Positions 43,472-52,765 of a DNA stretch of 64,000 bases are shown piece by piece (position 1 is the first letter of the stretch; every line of letters begins with the position of its first letter). The notes under the pieces were generated by a model, which had not been told where the DNA came from, did not search any database, and was given only the letters and a program-made list of their open reading frames with translations. The stretch is from Rhizobium sp. AAP43 (GTDB lineage: Bacteria > Pseudomonadota > Alphaproteobacteria > Rhizobiales > Rhizobiaceae), in NCBI RefSeq assembly GCF_001296045.1, contig NZ_LJHS01000004.1, positions 186,001 through 250,000 of the forward strand, given 5' to 3'. The position numbers were made by a program, and so were the translations under genes.

Positions 43472-45271
43472 ATGGTCCCGCAGCTGATGGAAGCCCCGCC
43501 AACGGTTCGGCGCTTCGCCGGAGATCAGCTCGTGACGCTGGCAAAACTCGTGGTCGAAAACGGCTTTCAGCCCATTGTCGAGGTCGGAACGGGCGCGGTC
43601 TTTGGCTATGAGAGCCTGCTGCGCGGCCATGACAGGATCGGCTATCAGAGCCCGCTCGACCTGATCGATCACGCGGCCGAAACAGGCCATCTTCTGGCGC
43701 TCGAGCAGATGGTGGCAACGCGCGCCGTCGCCAAGTTCGCCGCCCTGCCGGATCGCGCCGGTGCCACGCTCTTCCTCAATCTCGATGTCCGGCTGATCCG
43801 CGAGGGCGATGCACTGATCGACACGCTGCTCGATCAGCTGCGCAAGGCACAGGTGCCGCCGTCCTCGATTTGCTTTGAGCTCTCCGAGCGCTTCGACAAC
43901 ACCCAGGTGCCGGAATTCGCCGGTCTGGTCGAGCGTCTGCGCCGCTCCGGCTTCAAGCTTGCCATCGATGATTTCGGCGTCGGCCATGGCGAGATGAAGC
44001 TGCTCTGCGACTACCCGGTCGATTATGTGAAGATCGATCGCCACTTCATCGCTGGCCTCGATCACAACCCGCGCAAGCGCCATCTGGTCAAGAACATCGT
44101 CAATTTCTGCCATGTGCTCGGCGTGCGCGTCATTGCCGAAGGCATCGAGACGGAGACGGAATTCCTGGCCTGCCGCGAATTTGGGGTTGACCTCGTCCAG
44201 GGCTGGTTCATCGCCCGCCCGACCACGTTGATGTCCGAACTCAAAAGCGCCTTCCCGCATCTGCAGGATGTCGGCAAGGCCCGCCGCGCCGGGCAGTCGC
44301 TGGATGAGATCCTCATCCGCAAGCAGATTGAAACCCTGCCAACCGTTTTCGAGCATGAGAGCATCGAGCACGTCTTCGATCTCTTCCGCCGCAATCCCGG
44401 CCAGAGCTTCTTCCCCGTGCTCAATGCCAATGGCGAGCCACGCGGCATCATCAACGAGCGCCATCTGAAGGAATATATCTACCAGCCCTTCGGCCGCGAC
44501 CTGTTGAAGAACAAGCTCTACGAGCGCTCGATCTCGCATTTCGTCGACCGCGCCCCGATCGTCGGGCTCGATGCTGATGCTGAGCGGCTGATGACGATCT
44601 TTGCCAATATGGAAGGCTCCGACTGCGTCATCCTGACGGAAAACATGCGCTATGCCGGTATCGTCTCGGCAGCCTCGCTGATCCGCATCATCAACGAGAA
44701 GCAGCTGAAGACCGCCCAGGACCAGAACCCGCTCACCGGCCTTCCCGGCAACCGCGCCATCCGAGATTTCATGCGCGACAGCGCGCTCGACGGAGATACG
44801 ACGCGCTTCTTCTGCTACTGCGATTTCGATCACTTCAAGCCGTTCAACGACCATTACGGCTTCCACCAGGGCGACCACGCCATCTCGCTCTTTGCCGCCT
44901 TGATGCGCCGCTATTTCTTCTCCGACGGCGATTTCCTCGGCCATGTCGGCGGCGACGATTTCTTCATCGGCGTCACCGACTGGACGCGCGAGGACTTGAC
45001 CGAAATCCTCGACCGTTTGCTTTCGGATTTCCATGACGACGTGATCGGCCTCTATTCCGTCGCCGACCGCCAGGCCGGCCGCATCCGCGGCGAAGATCGC
45101 CTTGGTCGTGAGCGCGATTTCCCCCTGATGCGCTGCTCGATCGGCGTGCTCGAACTCCCCAAGGGGCGCTTCATCGACGATGTCGACGCGATCAGCACCG
45201 AGATCGCCGAATTGAAGAAACGCGCCAAGGAAGGCGAGGGCGGGTTGGAGATTGCGGCGCTGGGGATGTGA
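43472..45271 (+). CDS. EAL-CBS-GGDEF cyclic-di-GMP protein
   Basis: 599-aa cytoplasmic signalling protein. The N-terminal EAL domain (about 25-245) has YESLLRG in place of EAL but keeps the catalytic set (ELSER, IDDFGVG, VKIDRHF, AEGIETETE, QGWFIARP), so phosphodiesterase activity is plausible. A CBS pair follows (PTVFEHESIEHVFDLF to AASLIRII) and could bind an adenine nucleotide. The C-terminal GGDEF domain has GGDDF and DFDHFKPFND; the Arg of the inhibitory RxxD site is missing. ATG 43472 follows AGGAG. The frame extends upstream but without conserved sequence. Confidence 0.92.
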   Translation: MVPQLMEAPPTVRRFAGDQLVTLAKLVVENGFQPIVEVGTGAVFGYESLLRGHDRIGYQSPLDLIDHAAETGHLLALEQMVATRAVAKFAALPDRAGATLFLNLDVRLIREGDALIDTLLDQLRKAQVPPSSICFELSERFDNTQVPEFAGLVERLRRSGFKLAIDDFGVGHGEMKLLCDYPVDYVKIDRHFIAGLDHNPRKRHLVKNIVNFCHVLGVRVIAEGIETETEFLACREFGVDLVQGWFIARPTTLMSELKSAFPHLQDVGKARRAGQSLDEILIRKQIETLPTVFEHESIEHVFDLFRRNPGQSFFPVLNANGEPRGIINERHLKEYIYQPFGRDLLKNKLYERSISHFVDRAPIVGLDADAERLMTIFANMEGSDCVILTENMRYAGIVSAASLIRIINEKQLKTAQDQNPLTGLPGNRAIRDFMRDSALDGDTTRFFCYCDFDHFKPFNDHYGFHQGDHAISLFAALMRRYFFSDGDFLGHVGGDDFFIGVTDWTREDLTEILDRLLSDFHDDVIGLYSVADRQAGRIRGEDRLGRERDFPLMRCSIGVLELPKGRFIDDVDAISTEIAELKKRAKEGEGGLEIAALGM

Positions 45272-45338
45272 GGCTTGCCCGTCGGTTATCCCGTGTTAGC
45301 CTTTCGTCCAGCACAACAGCACTTGCCAGGAGTTCGCC

Positions 45339-45812
45339 TTGGGCCCGGTTTCCATCCATATTGAGCCGGCAGACCAGTCCGACGTCGATCGTTTGCTACA
45401 GCTCTCCGATGCGGTGGCAGCGCGCCTGTATCCGGGCGAATATCGCAAACCGATCACGGGCAAGGTTCTGGACAGCGCAGGCATCGAGGTCTTCGTTGCG
45501 CGCCTGAAGGATAAAGCCATCGGCTGTGTCGCCAGCTTTGACCTCGGCGACGGGGTGGTCGAACTCAAGCGTCTGATCGTGGATCCCGACCATCAGGGGC
45601 AAGGCATTGGCCGCGCCCTGGTTTGCGCAATGCTTGAGGCCTGCCGCAGGCGGGATATCCGCGCAGTCGTGCTTGAGGTGGGCATCCGCAATATCGAAGC
45701 CCGGCAGCTTTATGAAAAGTTGGGCTTCCGCAACCGTGACGCCTTCGGAAACTACCAGCCGACGCCGGTCGCAACCTTCATGCAATATGATCTTGTACTG
45801 CCAATCCGCTGA
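45339..45812 (+). CDS. GNAT-family N-acetyltransferase
   Basis: 157-aa acetyltransferase. The acetyl-CoA loop is at RLIVDPDHQGQGIGRAL (Q/R-x-x-G-x-G/A), followed by the motif B region VLEVGIRNIEARQLYEKLGF. A TTG start at 45339 is supported by CAGGAG 6 bases upstream and by the immediate beginning of strand 1 (VSIHIEPADQSD). The acceptor is unknown. It stands alone downstream of the EAL-GGDEF gene. Confidence 0.85.
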   Translation: MGPVSIHIEPADQSDVDRLLQLSDAVAARLYPGEYRKPITGKVLDSAGIEVFVARLKDKAIGCVASFDLGDGVVELKRLIVDPDHQGQGIGRALVCAMLEACRRRDIRAVVLEVGIRNIEARQLYEKLGFRNRDAFGNYQPTPVATFMQYDLVLPIR

Positions 45813-46014
45813 TGTGTGACGTCGAAATCCTTCAAGCGACGTGCCTGCACAGAAGCGACGGGGCCCGGACTAAAGAGGGCGCAAACACCCTGGGAAGTGA
45901 CATGCTTGTGCTGTGCGGCATCCGCATTTGAAGAGATGCGGCGGGTTGAGTGGGGTCTTGAATGCCCCCAGCAGATGCGCAAGATGGAGCGGTATTTCGA
46001 AACAGGATCCTCAC

Positions 46015-46404
46015 ATGAAGAAATTGATTGCCTCGCTCGGCGGCCTGTTCTTGCTCGCCGGCTGCCAGACAGACGTGGCCCAGTCCGTCGCCGACTCCCA
46101 GGTTCCGCCTTCGGCTTCCGTGCGCAACCAGCTTGTTCGCATCATAAACAACAATGGCGGAAAGATTGGCGATTTCGTCCGGCCGGAAATTTCCAGCGTG
46201 GTGCTTCTGCAGCCGGAAACCAAGACCTATGCGTTTTGTGTCCGTGCCTGGCACGCCCAGCGGCAGCGACAGCCCGACGTTATCGGATTCTCGGTCCGCA
46301 ACGGCCAGATCCTCGGCTCGACGGCGAACGACTACCGCTGCCGCGACCAGCGTCTGCGCTACTATCCCTATCCGGAGCTGATCGCCGTTCGGGGCACGAA
46401 TTGA
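46015..46404 (+). CDS. Small lipoprotein of unknown function
   Basis: 129 aa, beginning MKKLIASLGGLFLLAGCQTD, a clear lipoprotein signal with lipidation at Cys 17. The mature part has VVLLQPETKTYAFCVRAWHA and a Cys near the end (YRCRDQRLRYYPYPEL), so one disulfide is possible. ATG 46015 has AGGA 7 bases upstream. Genes like this are frequent in Rhizobiales; function unknown. Confidence 0.8.
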   Translation: MKKLIASLGGLFLLAGCQTDVAQSVADSQVPPSASVRNQLVRIINNNGGKIGDFVRPEISSVVLLQPETKTYAFCVRAWHAQRQRQPDVIGFSVRNGQILGSTANDYRCRDQRLRYYPYPELIAVRGTN

Positions 46405-46557
46405 AGCCCTGACGGCAGGCGCTGGCGGCATGCTCTCAACACGCCGCCGCGCTCGCCGCACCCGATACCATTTGTCACGTCAGACCAAGCGTCTCCTTCC
46501 AATCAGCCGCCCGGCACCCTAGCTATGTCACTCCACTCACAATCTGGAGCCCCGCCC

Positions 46558-47559
46558 ATGTCCCTTCCCACCACCATGCGCCATGTTGAATTCACGGCTC
46601 CGGGCGGCCCCGAAGTCATGCGCATTGTCGATGGCCCGGTGCCGCATGTGCGGGCAGGCGAGCTTCTGGTGAAGGTCGAGGCGGCGGGCGTCAATCGGCC
46701 GGATGTCGCCCAGCGCCAGGGAACCTATCCGCCGCCGAAGGAGGCAAGCCCCATTCTCGGGCTGGAAATCGCCGGCGAAGTGGTGGCGCTGGGGGAAGGC
46801 GTGTCCGGCTTCAAGGTGGGCGACAAGGTCGCAGCCCTCGCCAATGGCGGGGGTTATGCCGAGTACTGCGCCGTCCCCGCCACCCAGGCGCTGTCATGGC
46901 CCAAGGGTTATGATGCGGTAAAGGCCGCGGCCCTGCCGGAAACCTTCTTCACCGTCTGGGCCAATCTCTTCCAGATGGCGGGTCTGACGGAAGGCGAAAG
47001 CGTGCTCATTCACGGCGGCTCCTCCGGCATTGGCACGACGGCCATCCAGCTGGCAAAAACCTTCGGCGCCACCGTCTACACCACGGCAGGATCGGCGGAA
47101 AAATGTGCCGCCTGCGTTGAGCTGGGTGCGACAAGGGCAATCAACTACAAGACGGAAGACTTCGTCGAAATCATCAAGGCAGAAACGGGCGGAACGGGCG
47201 TCGATGTCGTGCTCGATATGATCGGGGCTGCCTATTTCGACCGCAACCTGCAGGTTCTCGCCAAGGACGGTTGTCTCTCGATCATCGCCTTCCTCGGCGG
47301 CTCCACCGTCGAAAAGGCCAATCTCGCCCCGATCATGGTCAAGCGCCTCGCCGTCACCGGCTCCACCATGCGCCCGCGCACGGCCGAAGAGAAACGCGCC
47401 ATCCGCGACGATCTGCAGGCCGAAGTCTGGCCACGGCTGGAAGCCGGCGAGGTGGCGCCTGTCATCCACACGGTGCTGCCCTTCGAAGAGGTCGTCGAGG
47501 CGCACCGGCTGATGGAAAGCTCGGCGCATATCGGCAAGATCGTGCTGACGCTGGGGTGA
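46558..47559 (+). CDS. NAD(P)H:quinone oxidoreductase (zinc-free MDR family)
   Basis: 333-aa medium-chain reductase of the QOR/PIG3 type. It has the GroES-like start ([17 protein letters not shown]) and the quinone-reductase signature region [17 protein letters not shown]. The nucleotide fold with [18 protein letters not shown] indicates NADPH use. There are no zinc-binding cysteines of alcohol dehydrogenases. ATG 46558 has GGAG 8 bases upstream; ATG 46525 is an alternative that adds 11 residues. Probable role: quinone or electrophile detoxification. Confidence 0.88.
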   Translation: MSLPTTMRHVEFTAPGGPEVMRIVDGPVPHVRAGELLVKVEAAGVNRPDVAQRQGTYPPPKEASPILGLEIAGEVVALGEGVSGFKVGDKVAALANGGGYAEYCAVPATQALSWPKGYDAVKAAALPETFFTVWANLFQMAGLTEGESVLIHGGSSGIGTTAIQLAKTFGATVYTTAGSAEKCAACVELGATRAINYKTEDFVEIIKAETGGTGVDVVLDMIGAAYFDRNLQVLAKDGCLSIIAFLGGSTVEKANLAPIMVKRLAVTGSTMRPRTAEEKRAIRDDLQAEVWPRLEAGEVAPVIHTVLPFEEVVEAHRLMESSAHIGKIVLTLG

Positions 47560-47681
47560 GGGGCCGTGGACTAAGAGGGGGCACGGCGGCCCGGTCTGCA
47601 TGGAAAAGAAGCGAATCTATAGCCTTCATTCCGCCCCCTTCTTGACCGCTTTTTAACGCTTCATTCCCGCTGGAGGTCTTC

Positions 47682-48989
47682 ATGGCACTTGGGGCATCGC
47701 ATCGCTTGCAGGATGGCGTGATCGCCGTCGAAACCATGACACGCTTTGCGCTTGCGGTCCTCGCGCTCGCATCCGGCGTTTATACCTATCTCGGTGTGCG
47801 CAGCATCCTGGATGGCTCGGCCACGGCCGTCTTCTTTGCCGCCATCATCTACGCCGCCTCGGTGTCGGTCGCGATCTATGCCTTCTGGTCCTACATGGCG
47901 CGCTTCTATCCGCATGTCACAGGCACGGCCGCCCGTGGCGCCATGCTCGGCGTGATGGCGCTTGGCTGCGCCATGATCATTGCCATGTCGAGCTGGCTGA
48001 ATGCGGCAGCGCTCGCAGGCTCAGCAGCGCTTGAGCAGCATCTGGCCGAAACCGTCGAGGACTATACCGCAGACCTCGACAAGGCGCATCAGAACGCGCT
48101 GGCCGCGCAAAGCCTTTTGCCGGATATCCAGCGCACCTCGGAACGCTTCGCCCGCCTTGCGGCAGACGAACGGCAGAATGGCGCGCTCACCGGCACCACA
48201 GGCTCCGGCAGCGTGGTCCAGCTTCTGTCGCAGATGTCCTCGCAGCTGAACGAGCTGGAGACCGGCATCACGGCGTCCCGCGAGCGGGTCACCACGCTGT
48301 TCGATCAGGGACGCACCCATCTGGAAACCATGCGCAAGCTGGTCTCGGCACCGGGCGCGATTGCGCCGCGCAGCGATGATTTTTCGGCGGAAGTCGTGGC
48401 GCTCTCCGGTGTCATCACCTCGCTGGAGCAGACCTCGATTGCCCCGTCCGTCAAGCGGGCGGCGGAAGACCTGTCCTTGGGCTTCATCGCGCCTGTCGCG
48501 GATGGCCAGGCAGCCGAACTCGTGGATCGCCAGGATCAGGTCATGCAGACCATTCGCGCCTCGGTCACCGCCCAGTCGCAAGTGCTGTCGCAGGCGGCGG
48601 ATGATATTCTGGCACGCGAGCCGGTGGCCGAGCGCCGCTTCGTGCCGCTGTCGTCAGCCGAAGCCGTTCTGCGCTATGCCGCCGATTTCATTCCGGCCTG
48701 GGCAGGCGCTATATCCATTGACCTTCTCCCCGCAGTCCTCGTCTTCATTCTGGCCATCGTGCATGGCGCGATCCGCCGGCAGGACGAGCGCTTGCCGTTT
48801 GCCGAGCGGATCACGGCAGCCGAGCTTCTGCAGGCGCTCGAGGTGCAGCGTGCCTTGGGGCGCCAGGGGATCGACGTGGAAAAGGCCGTGCAAGCCCTCG
48901 AAAACGACGAGGAGCGGGACCGCGCCGATTCCAACATCACCAGCCTCGATATGGCGGCCAAGACACCGCGAAAGGGGCCGCCCGCATGA
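47682..48989 (+). CDS. Membrane protein with large helical extramembrane domain, unknown function
   Basis: 435-aa protein. Three N-terminal membrane helices (about 18-38, 45-70, 88-112) are followed by a long, mostly helical region likely to form coiled coil (about 120-330; DYTADLDKAHQNALAAQSLL, MSSQLNELETGITASRERVT). A fourth helix follows (SIDLLPAVLVFILAIVHGAI) and then a charged cytoplasmic tail. It overlaps the next gene by ATGA. I do not recognise the family. The coupling to a ClpP-fold protein suggests a membrane complex. Confidence 0.75.
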   Translation: MALGASHRLQDGVIAVETMTRFALAVLALASGVYTYLGVRSILDGSATAVFFAAIIYAASVSVAIYAFWSYMARFYPHVTGTAARGAMLGVMALGCAMIIAMSSWLNAAALAGSAALEQHLAETVEDYTADLDKAHQNALAAQSLLPDIQRTSERFARLAADERQNGALTGTTGSGSVVQLLSQMSSQLNELETGITASRERVTTLFDQGRTHLETMRKLVSAPGAIAPRSDDFSAEVVALSGVITSLEQTSIAPSVKRAAEDLSLGFIAPVADGQAAELVDRQDQVMQTIRASVTAQSQVLSQAADDILAREPVAERRFVPLSSAEAVLRYAADFIPAWAGAISIDLLPAVLVFILAIVHGAIRRQDERLPFAERITAAELLQALEVQRALGRQGIDVEKAVQALENDEERDRADSNITSLDMAAKTPRKGPPA

Positions 48990-49783
48990 GCCCGTCAGCG
49001 CTCGCCTCGCGTCTGAAAGACGCATTTCTGAGCGCCGATGACGGCCTCCTGATGCGGGGTGCCTTCTACGGCCTGCTGGCGGCAGCCGGCGCATTCCTTT
49101 TTGTCGACCTCAGGGAATTGAGCCTGGCATCAGAAGACCTGCCCGGCCATGACCCGATGACGACGGATGCGCCCGTGCTTCCGCCCGCCTTGACGGACGG
49201 CGTTCCCAATGCGCCACCGGTGGAGCCTGAAAGTACCCCGGAAGTGCTGCGCCAGCCCATGCACTTCGAGCTTCTGCCCGGCGGAGTGCTGAAGGCGGAA
49301 GGCTCCATCGATCTGGGGGCCGCCGATCGTTTCGCCAAGGAGATTGAGGCGCGGGGCGAATATGTAAAAGCCGTCTCCCTCAATTCCCCCGGCGGATCGG
49401 TCACCGACGCGCTCGCCATGTCGACGCTCATTCGCGAGAAAGGCCTGAACACTGAAGTGGCGACAAAGGCGCTCTGCGCGTCCTCTTGCCCGCTGGTCAT
49501 GGCCGGCGGCGTTGCGCGCGCGGCGGAAAAAGACGCCATTGTCGGCGTCCACCAGGTTTTCAATGCCGGAGAGGAGCGTCCCTCGCCGGAGCGCGCCATG
49601 TCCAACGCCCAGAGCACGACGGCGCGCATTGCCCGGCATCTGGACACCATGGGCATTGCCAATGGCCTCTGGATCCACGCCCTCGAAACGCCGCCGGACC
49701 GGCTCTACTATCTGACGCCGCAGGAAATGGCCGAATTCAAGCTGGTGACGGAAGCGGTGCCGATGGCAAAGCAGACGAACTAA
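48986..49783 (+). CDS. ClpP-fold membrane-anchored protein (COG3904-like putative peptidase)
   Basis: 265 aa. One N-terminal membrane anchor (about 24-42) is followed by a proline-rich linker and then a crotonase/ClpP fold from about residue 90. Key segments are SLNSPGGSVTDALAM (132-146), CASSCPLVMAGG with the candidate nucleophile Ser 167, and GVHQVF with His 189. These match the order of the ClpP Ser-His pair and of COG3904 periplasmic proteins. Catalysis is plausible but unproven. It is translationally coupled to the preceding coiled-coil membrane protein. Confidence 0.8.
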   Translation: MSPSALASRLKDAFLSADDGLLMRGAFYGLLAAAGAFLFVDLRELSLASEDLPGHDPMTTDAPVLPPALTDGVPNAPPVEPESTPEVLRQPMHFELLPGGVLKAEGSIDLGAADRFAKEIEARGEYVKAVSLNSPGGSVTDALAMSTLIREKGLNTEVATKALCASSCPLVMAGGVARAAEKDAIVGVHQVFNAGEERPSPERAMSNAQSTTARIARHLDTMGIANGLWIHALETPPDRLYYLTPQEMAEFKLVTEAVPMAKQTN

Positions 49784-49814
49784 AAGATCGTGGACCGCTA
49801 AGCGACGCCGATGG

Positions 49815-50195
49815 TCATTGACCCGGTGTTGGCAGTGATCGCACGGTCAGCTTGTTGCCATCGGGGTCGCGCAGATAGGCGACGAGGGAACCGTCCGGCC
49901 GCTCCGAGGGCGGCGTTTCGATCGCCGTGCCGCCATGCCGGGTGCCTTCGGAATGCCAGGCCCGAACCTCTGCTGGGCTCGCAGCGAGAATACCGATCGT
50001 CCCGCCATTGGCCGCCGTAGCCGGATGCCCGTCGATCGGTTTCGTAATCATCAGCCGGCCACCATTGTGCAGATAGATGAGCCTGCCCCGCGCATCCATC
50101 TGGCCGGGCATGCCGCCCAGCGCAAGGAAGGTGGCGTCGTAGAAGCGTCTGGCGCGATCGAGGTCGTTGCTCCCGATCATAATATGCGTGAACAT
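49815..50195 (-). CDS. VOC-superfamily (glyoxalase/bleomycin-resistance-like) protein
   Basis: 126-aa protein with paired beta-alpha-beta-beta-beta modules. It opens HIMIGSNDLDRARRFYDATF and closes SLVAYLRDPDGNKLTVRSL, the signature of this superfamily. Metal ligands are not all obvious, so enzyme activity is uncertain. ATG 50195 has GGAGAA upstream. Single gene on the minus strand. Confidence 0.87.
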   Translation of the reverse strand: MFTHIMIGSNDLDRARRFYDATFLALGGMPGQMDARGRLIYLHNGGRLMITKPIDGHPATAANGGTIGILAASPAEVRAWHSEGTRHGGTAIETPPSERPDGSLVAYLRDPDGNKLTVRSLPTPGQ

Positions 50196-50273
50196 GGCAT
50201 TCTCCAGGAAAAGCGATGGGTGCTGAAATGTTTGTGTTCCCGGGCAAGGAACCGAGTTTAGCCTCTTCGCCCT

Positions 50274-50579
50274 TCAAATCCCGGAGCCATCCAGCTCCTG
50301 CTCATCCTCGCCCTCCCAGGCGGGCGGGCGGACCATTGCGTCCACATTGACGCTGGGTAGGGGCATCCAGCATTTGAGCTCCGGCTCGGCATATTCGACA
50401 ATCAGGCCCGGCACGGAATCCGACGAGCGCCAGGCTTCGCGGCCGAAGCGGTCGCCATTCGACCAATAGACGAGATCGACAGCGCCCGGACCCTGTTCGG
50501 AGGCGCGGATGGTCACAAGAATGCGGCTGCCATCTCGCGGGGCCGTTCGCATGTTTCGCCAGCGGTTTGCCTCTTCCAT
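50274..50579 (-). CDS. Conserved small hypothetical protein
   Basis: 101-aa soluble protein that I do not recognise by name. It opens MEEANRWRNMRTAPRDGSRI and has a WSNGDRFGREAWRSSDS core and an ECWMPLP-like segment (LKCWMPLPSV). The RTAPRDG-R-ILV pattern and late CWMPLP recur in short phage- and Rhizobiales-derived hypotheticals. ATG 50579 follows an excellent AAGGAGGA site, which settles the start. The frame upstream of it is not coding. Confidence 0.75.
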   Translation of the reverse strand: MEEANRWRNMRTAPRDGSRILVTIRASEQGPGAVDLVYWSNGDRFGREAWRSSDSVPGLIVEYAEPELKCWMPLPSVNVDAMVRPPAWEGEDEQELDGSGI

Positions 50580-50769
50580 CGGGTCCTCCTTCCAATCCTC
50601 GGCGCAAGTTTCACCTCGCAACGGTGCCGGGTCAACTCGAATTGCGGGAAATGGGTTCCCCGGCAAAGCCGGCCCGGCTGGCACAAACGGTGGAACTGCC
50701 ATTTGCGTCGCGGCCAAGGTCACGCTACCTTCATAAACGGTTGAGGAACCGAACAAGGGAGGAATATCC

Positions 50770-51141
50770 ATGAGGCGTGCATGGCCGGAAGAACTGAAAA
50801 CGATCTTCGATAATGCCGAGGAGGTCCTGCTGGATATTCCAGAATCCGAGCGCGAAGGCGCCGGATCCGCAGCCAAGACCAAGCGGGCCGCCCTGCGAAT
50901 CCGCCTGACGGAGGAGGATTACCAGCGCATCTGGCCGCTGGCGGAAAAGCGCTACCGGCTGGATGGCAAATATGCCGGCAAGGCGGTCACCCTCGTTGTC
51001 AACAATCCGCACTACCACGCCTGGCATCCGGCCGATGGCGGCACGGAAGAGGCCAAGGCCGACAGCGGCGTCACCTACAAGATCAAATATATCATCGCCC
51101 ACCTGTTGCTTGACGACGTCCGCGAGGAGGCGGTCGCCTGA
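50770..51141 (+). CDS. Conserved hypothetical protein
   Basis: 123-aa soluble protein without signal peptide or membrane segment. It starts MRRAWPEELKTIFDNAEEVL, with a central helical region (LTEEDYQRIWPLAEKRYRL) and a beta-rich part around NNPHYHAWHPADGG. ATG 50770 has GGAGGAA just upstream. No family recognised. Confidence 0.65.
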   Translation: MRRAWPEELKTIFDNAEEVLLDIPESEREGAGSAAKTKRAALRIRLTEEDYQRIWPLAEKRYRLDGKYAGKAVTLVVNNPHYHAWHPADGGTEEAKADSGVTYKIKYIIAHLLLDDVREEAVA

Positions 51142-51309
51142 GCGCCTATGTCCAGCAAAGCCGCATGCGCGGTTTGCCTCCGGACAGGCGCAAAATCATA
51201 CCGAAGCTTAAAGCAACTGGAGCCGGTCCTCGTTTGAGGATCGGCTTTGCGCCTGTGGCGAAGGCTACGCCGTGACACACAGCCCAGACATGCCTCAAGG
51301 GAGAAAACG

Positions 51310-52335
51310 ATGAGCCGCAATATCATTCTGGTCGATCCGCTGCCGAGGACCCTGGAGCTGATCATGGAGCCCTCGGTCAGGGCGCGGCTTGAGGCGCTGG
51401 GCGACGTGATCGTCTCGGAAGATCGCCAGATGCCGGACGAAGAGGTCGAGCGCCATCTTCCAGAGACGGTGCTGATCTTCGGCCAGACCGATATGCCGAA
51501 AGAGCGCCTGGATCGGGCGCCGAAGTTGAAGGCGATCATCAATGTCGAATCGAATTTCCTGCCCAATATCGACTATCAGGCCTGCGTTGAGCGCGGCATC
51601 TGGGTGATCACGCCGGCATCGGCCTTTGCCTCGCCGGTGGCGGAAGCCGCACTCGCCATGGCGCTCGATCTGGCGCGTGGCATTACAGCGGCAGACCGCG
51701 ATTTTCGCCAGGGTGTCGAGCGCTATGGCCTGGAGGGCAATGCCGACACCTTCCGCTTTGCCGGCGCGCCCGTCGGCCTCATCGGCTTCGGCGATCTCGG
51801 CCAGGAGTTTCGCGAGCTCATTCGCCCGTTCAGGAACACGGTCCGCGTCTTCGACCCCTGGCTTCCCAGAGAGATCGTCGAGCGGCAGGATTGCCAGCCC
51901 GCCACGCTGGAAGAGGTCTTGCGCGAAAGCCAGGTGGTCTTCGTCTTTGCCAGCGTCACCAGCCAGAACCAGGGCTTCATCGGCAAACCCGAATTCGCCA
52001 TGATGCGACAAGGTGCGGCCTTCCTGCTGATGAGCCGCGCTGCCGTCGTCGATTTCCCGGCCATGATCGAGGCCGCCCAGTCCGGCCATATCAAGGTCGC
52101 AACCGATGTGTTTCCGGAAGAACCCGTCGCCGCAGACGATCCTGTCCGCAATGCCACCGGCATTCTCCTCTCGGCGCACCGCACGGGCGGCACGCGCGAC
52201 GCCTTCTATGCGCTTGGCTCCATGGCCGTTGCCGATGCCGAACTGATCATGAAGGGCTTGCCCCCACGCCTCTGCCGCCGCGCCGACCCGGCAACGGCGA
52301 AGATGCTGCGGTCAAAGCCGGTGTCGGTGTCCTGA
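51310..52335 (+). CDS. D-isomer-specific 2-hydroxyacid dehydrogenase family protein
   Basis: 341-aa NAD-dependent dehydrogenase of the phosphoglycerate-dehydrogenase superfamily. The nucleotide fold is marked by VGLIGFGDLGQEF. The catalytic Arg region lies near VFVFASVTSQNQGFIGKPEF, and the Glu/His region at VFPEEPVAADDPVRN and LSAHRTGGT. Helical segments fill the catalytic domain. ATG 51310 has GGGAGAAAA upstream. Substrate unknown. Confidence 0.88.
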   Translation: MSRNIILVDPLPRTLELIMEPSVRARLEALGDVIVSEDRQMPDEEVERHLPETVLIFGQTDMPKERLDRAPKLKAIINVESNFLPNIDYQACVERGIWVITPASAFASPVAEAALAMALDLARGITAADRDFRQGVERYGLEGNADTFRFAGAPVGLIGFGDLGQEFRELIRPFRNTVRVFDPWLPREIVERQDCQPATLEEVLRESQVVFVFASVTSQNQGFIGKPEFAMMRQGAAFLLMSRAAVVDFPAMIEAAQSGHIKVATDVFPEEPVAADDPVRNATGILLSAHRTGGTRDAFYALGSMAVADAELIMKGLPPRLCRRADPATAKMLRSKPVSVS

Positions 52336-52546
52336 GGCGGCGGCGGGGCGGGTATGCGCCAGATGTAGAGCCACGAACCGGCGGTGAGGGTCACGGAGAC
52401 AACAAATGTGGCTGAGGCTGAGTGACGGAAAGCAGCGCGGTCAACTACGGCAGATGACCGAGCGCTGAGATCAAAGCGGCGGTCAAAGCGTGCCGATGAT
52501 GCAGGCTAAACTTTTAATTTTGCCTCTGCAGATTTTTCAATCACGG

Positions 52547-52765
52547 TCAGATGTCTATGGCAGACAAGAGATCCCATAGTTCTAAAAGCCAAACCCCAAT
52601 CCCGTGGGCGATTCCAATTGGATAGAATATCGCGCCGACAACAAAAAATCCTGGAAGATTGTCAGAGTAGCAAACATAGATGTGATTAATCCAACCGCAT
52701 AGGAATGTTAATTGCAGAAATAAACCACACGCGTTTGTTATGGATATTGTTGATTTGTATTTCAT
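52547..52765 (-). CDS. Possible small membrane protein in AT-rich stretch
   Basis: 72-codon frame with two hydrophobic stretches (NACGLFLQLTFLCGWI and GFFVVGAIFYPIGIAHGIGV). ATG 52765 has no clear ribosome-binding site. Composition is well below the window average, suggesting acquired or decaying DNA. It may be a real two-helix protein or chance. Confidence 0.35.
   Translation of the reverse strand: MKYKSTISITNACGLFLQLTFLCGWINHIYVCYSDNLPGFFVVGAIFYPIGIAHGIGVWLLELWDLLSAIDI

Noticed and set aside
43469-45034. Minus-strand frame of 521 codons opposite the EAL-CBS-GGDEF gene
   Set aside because: Mirror of the third-position GC bias of the real gene; low-complexity acidic translation.
52206-52394. 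Minus-strand frame at the end of the hydroxyacid dehydrogenase gene with a TLTAGSWLYIWR segment
   Set aside because: It lies largely antisense to a real gene and has no supporting start or continuation; the membrane-like segment is too short to call a relic.
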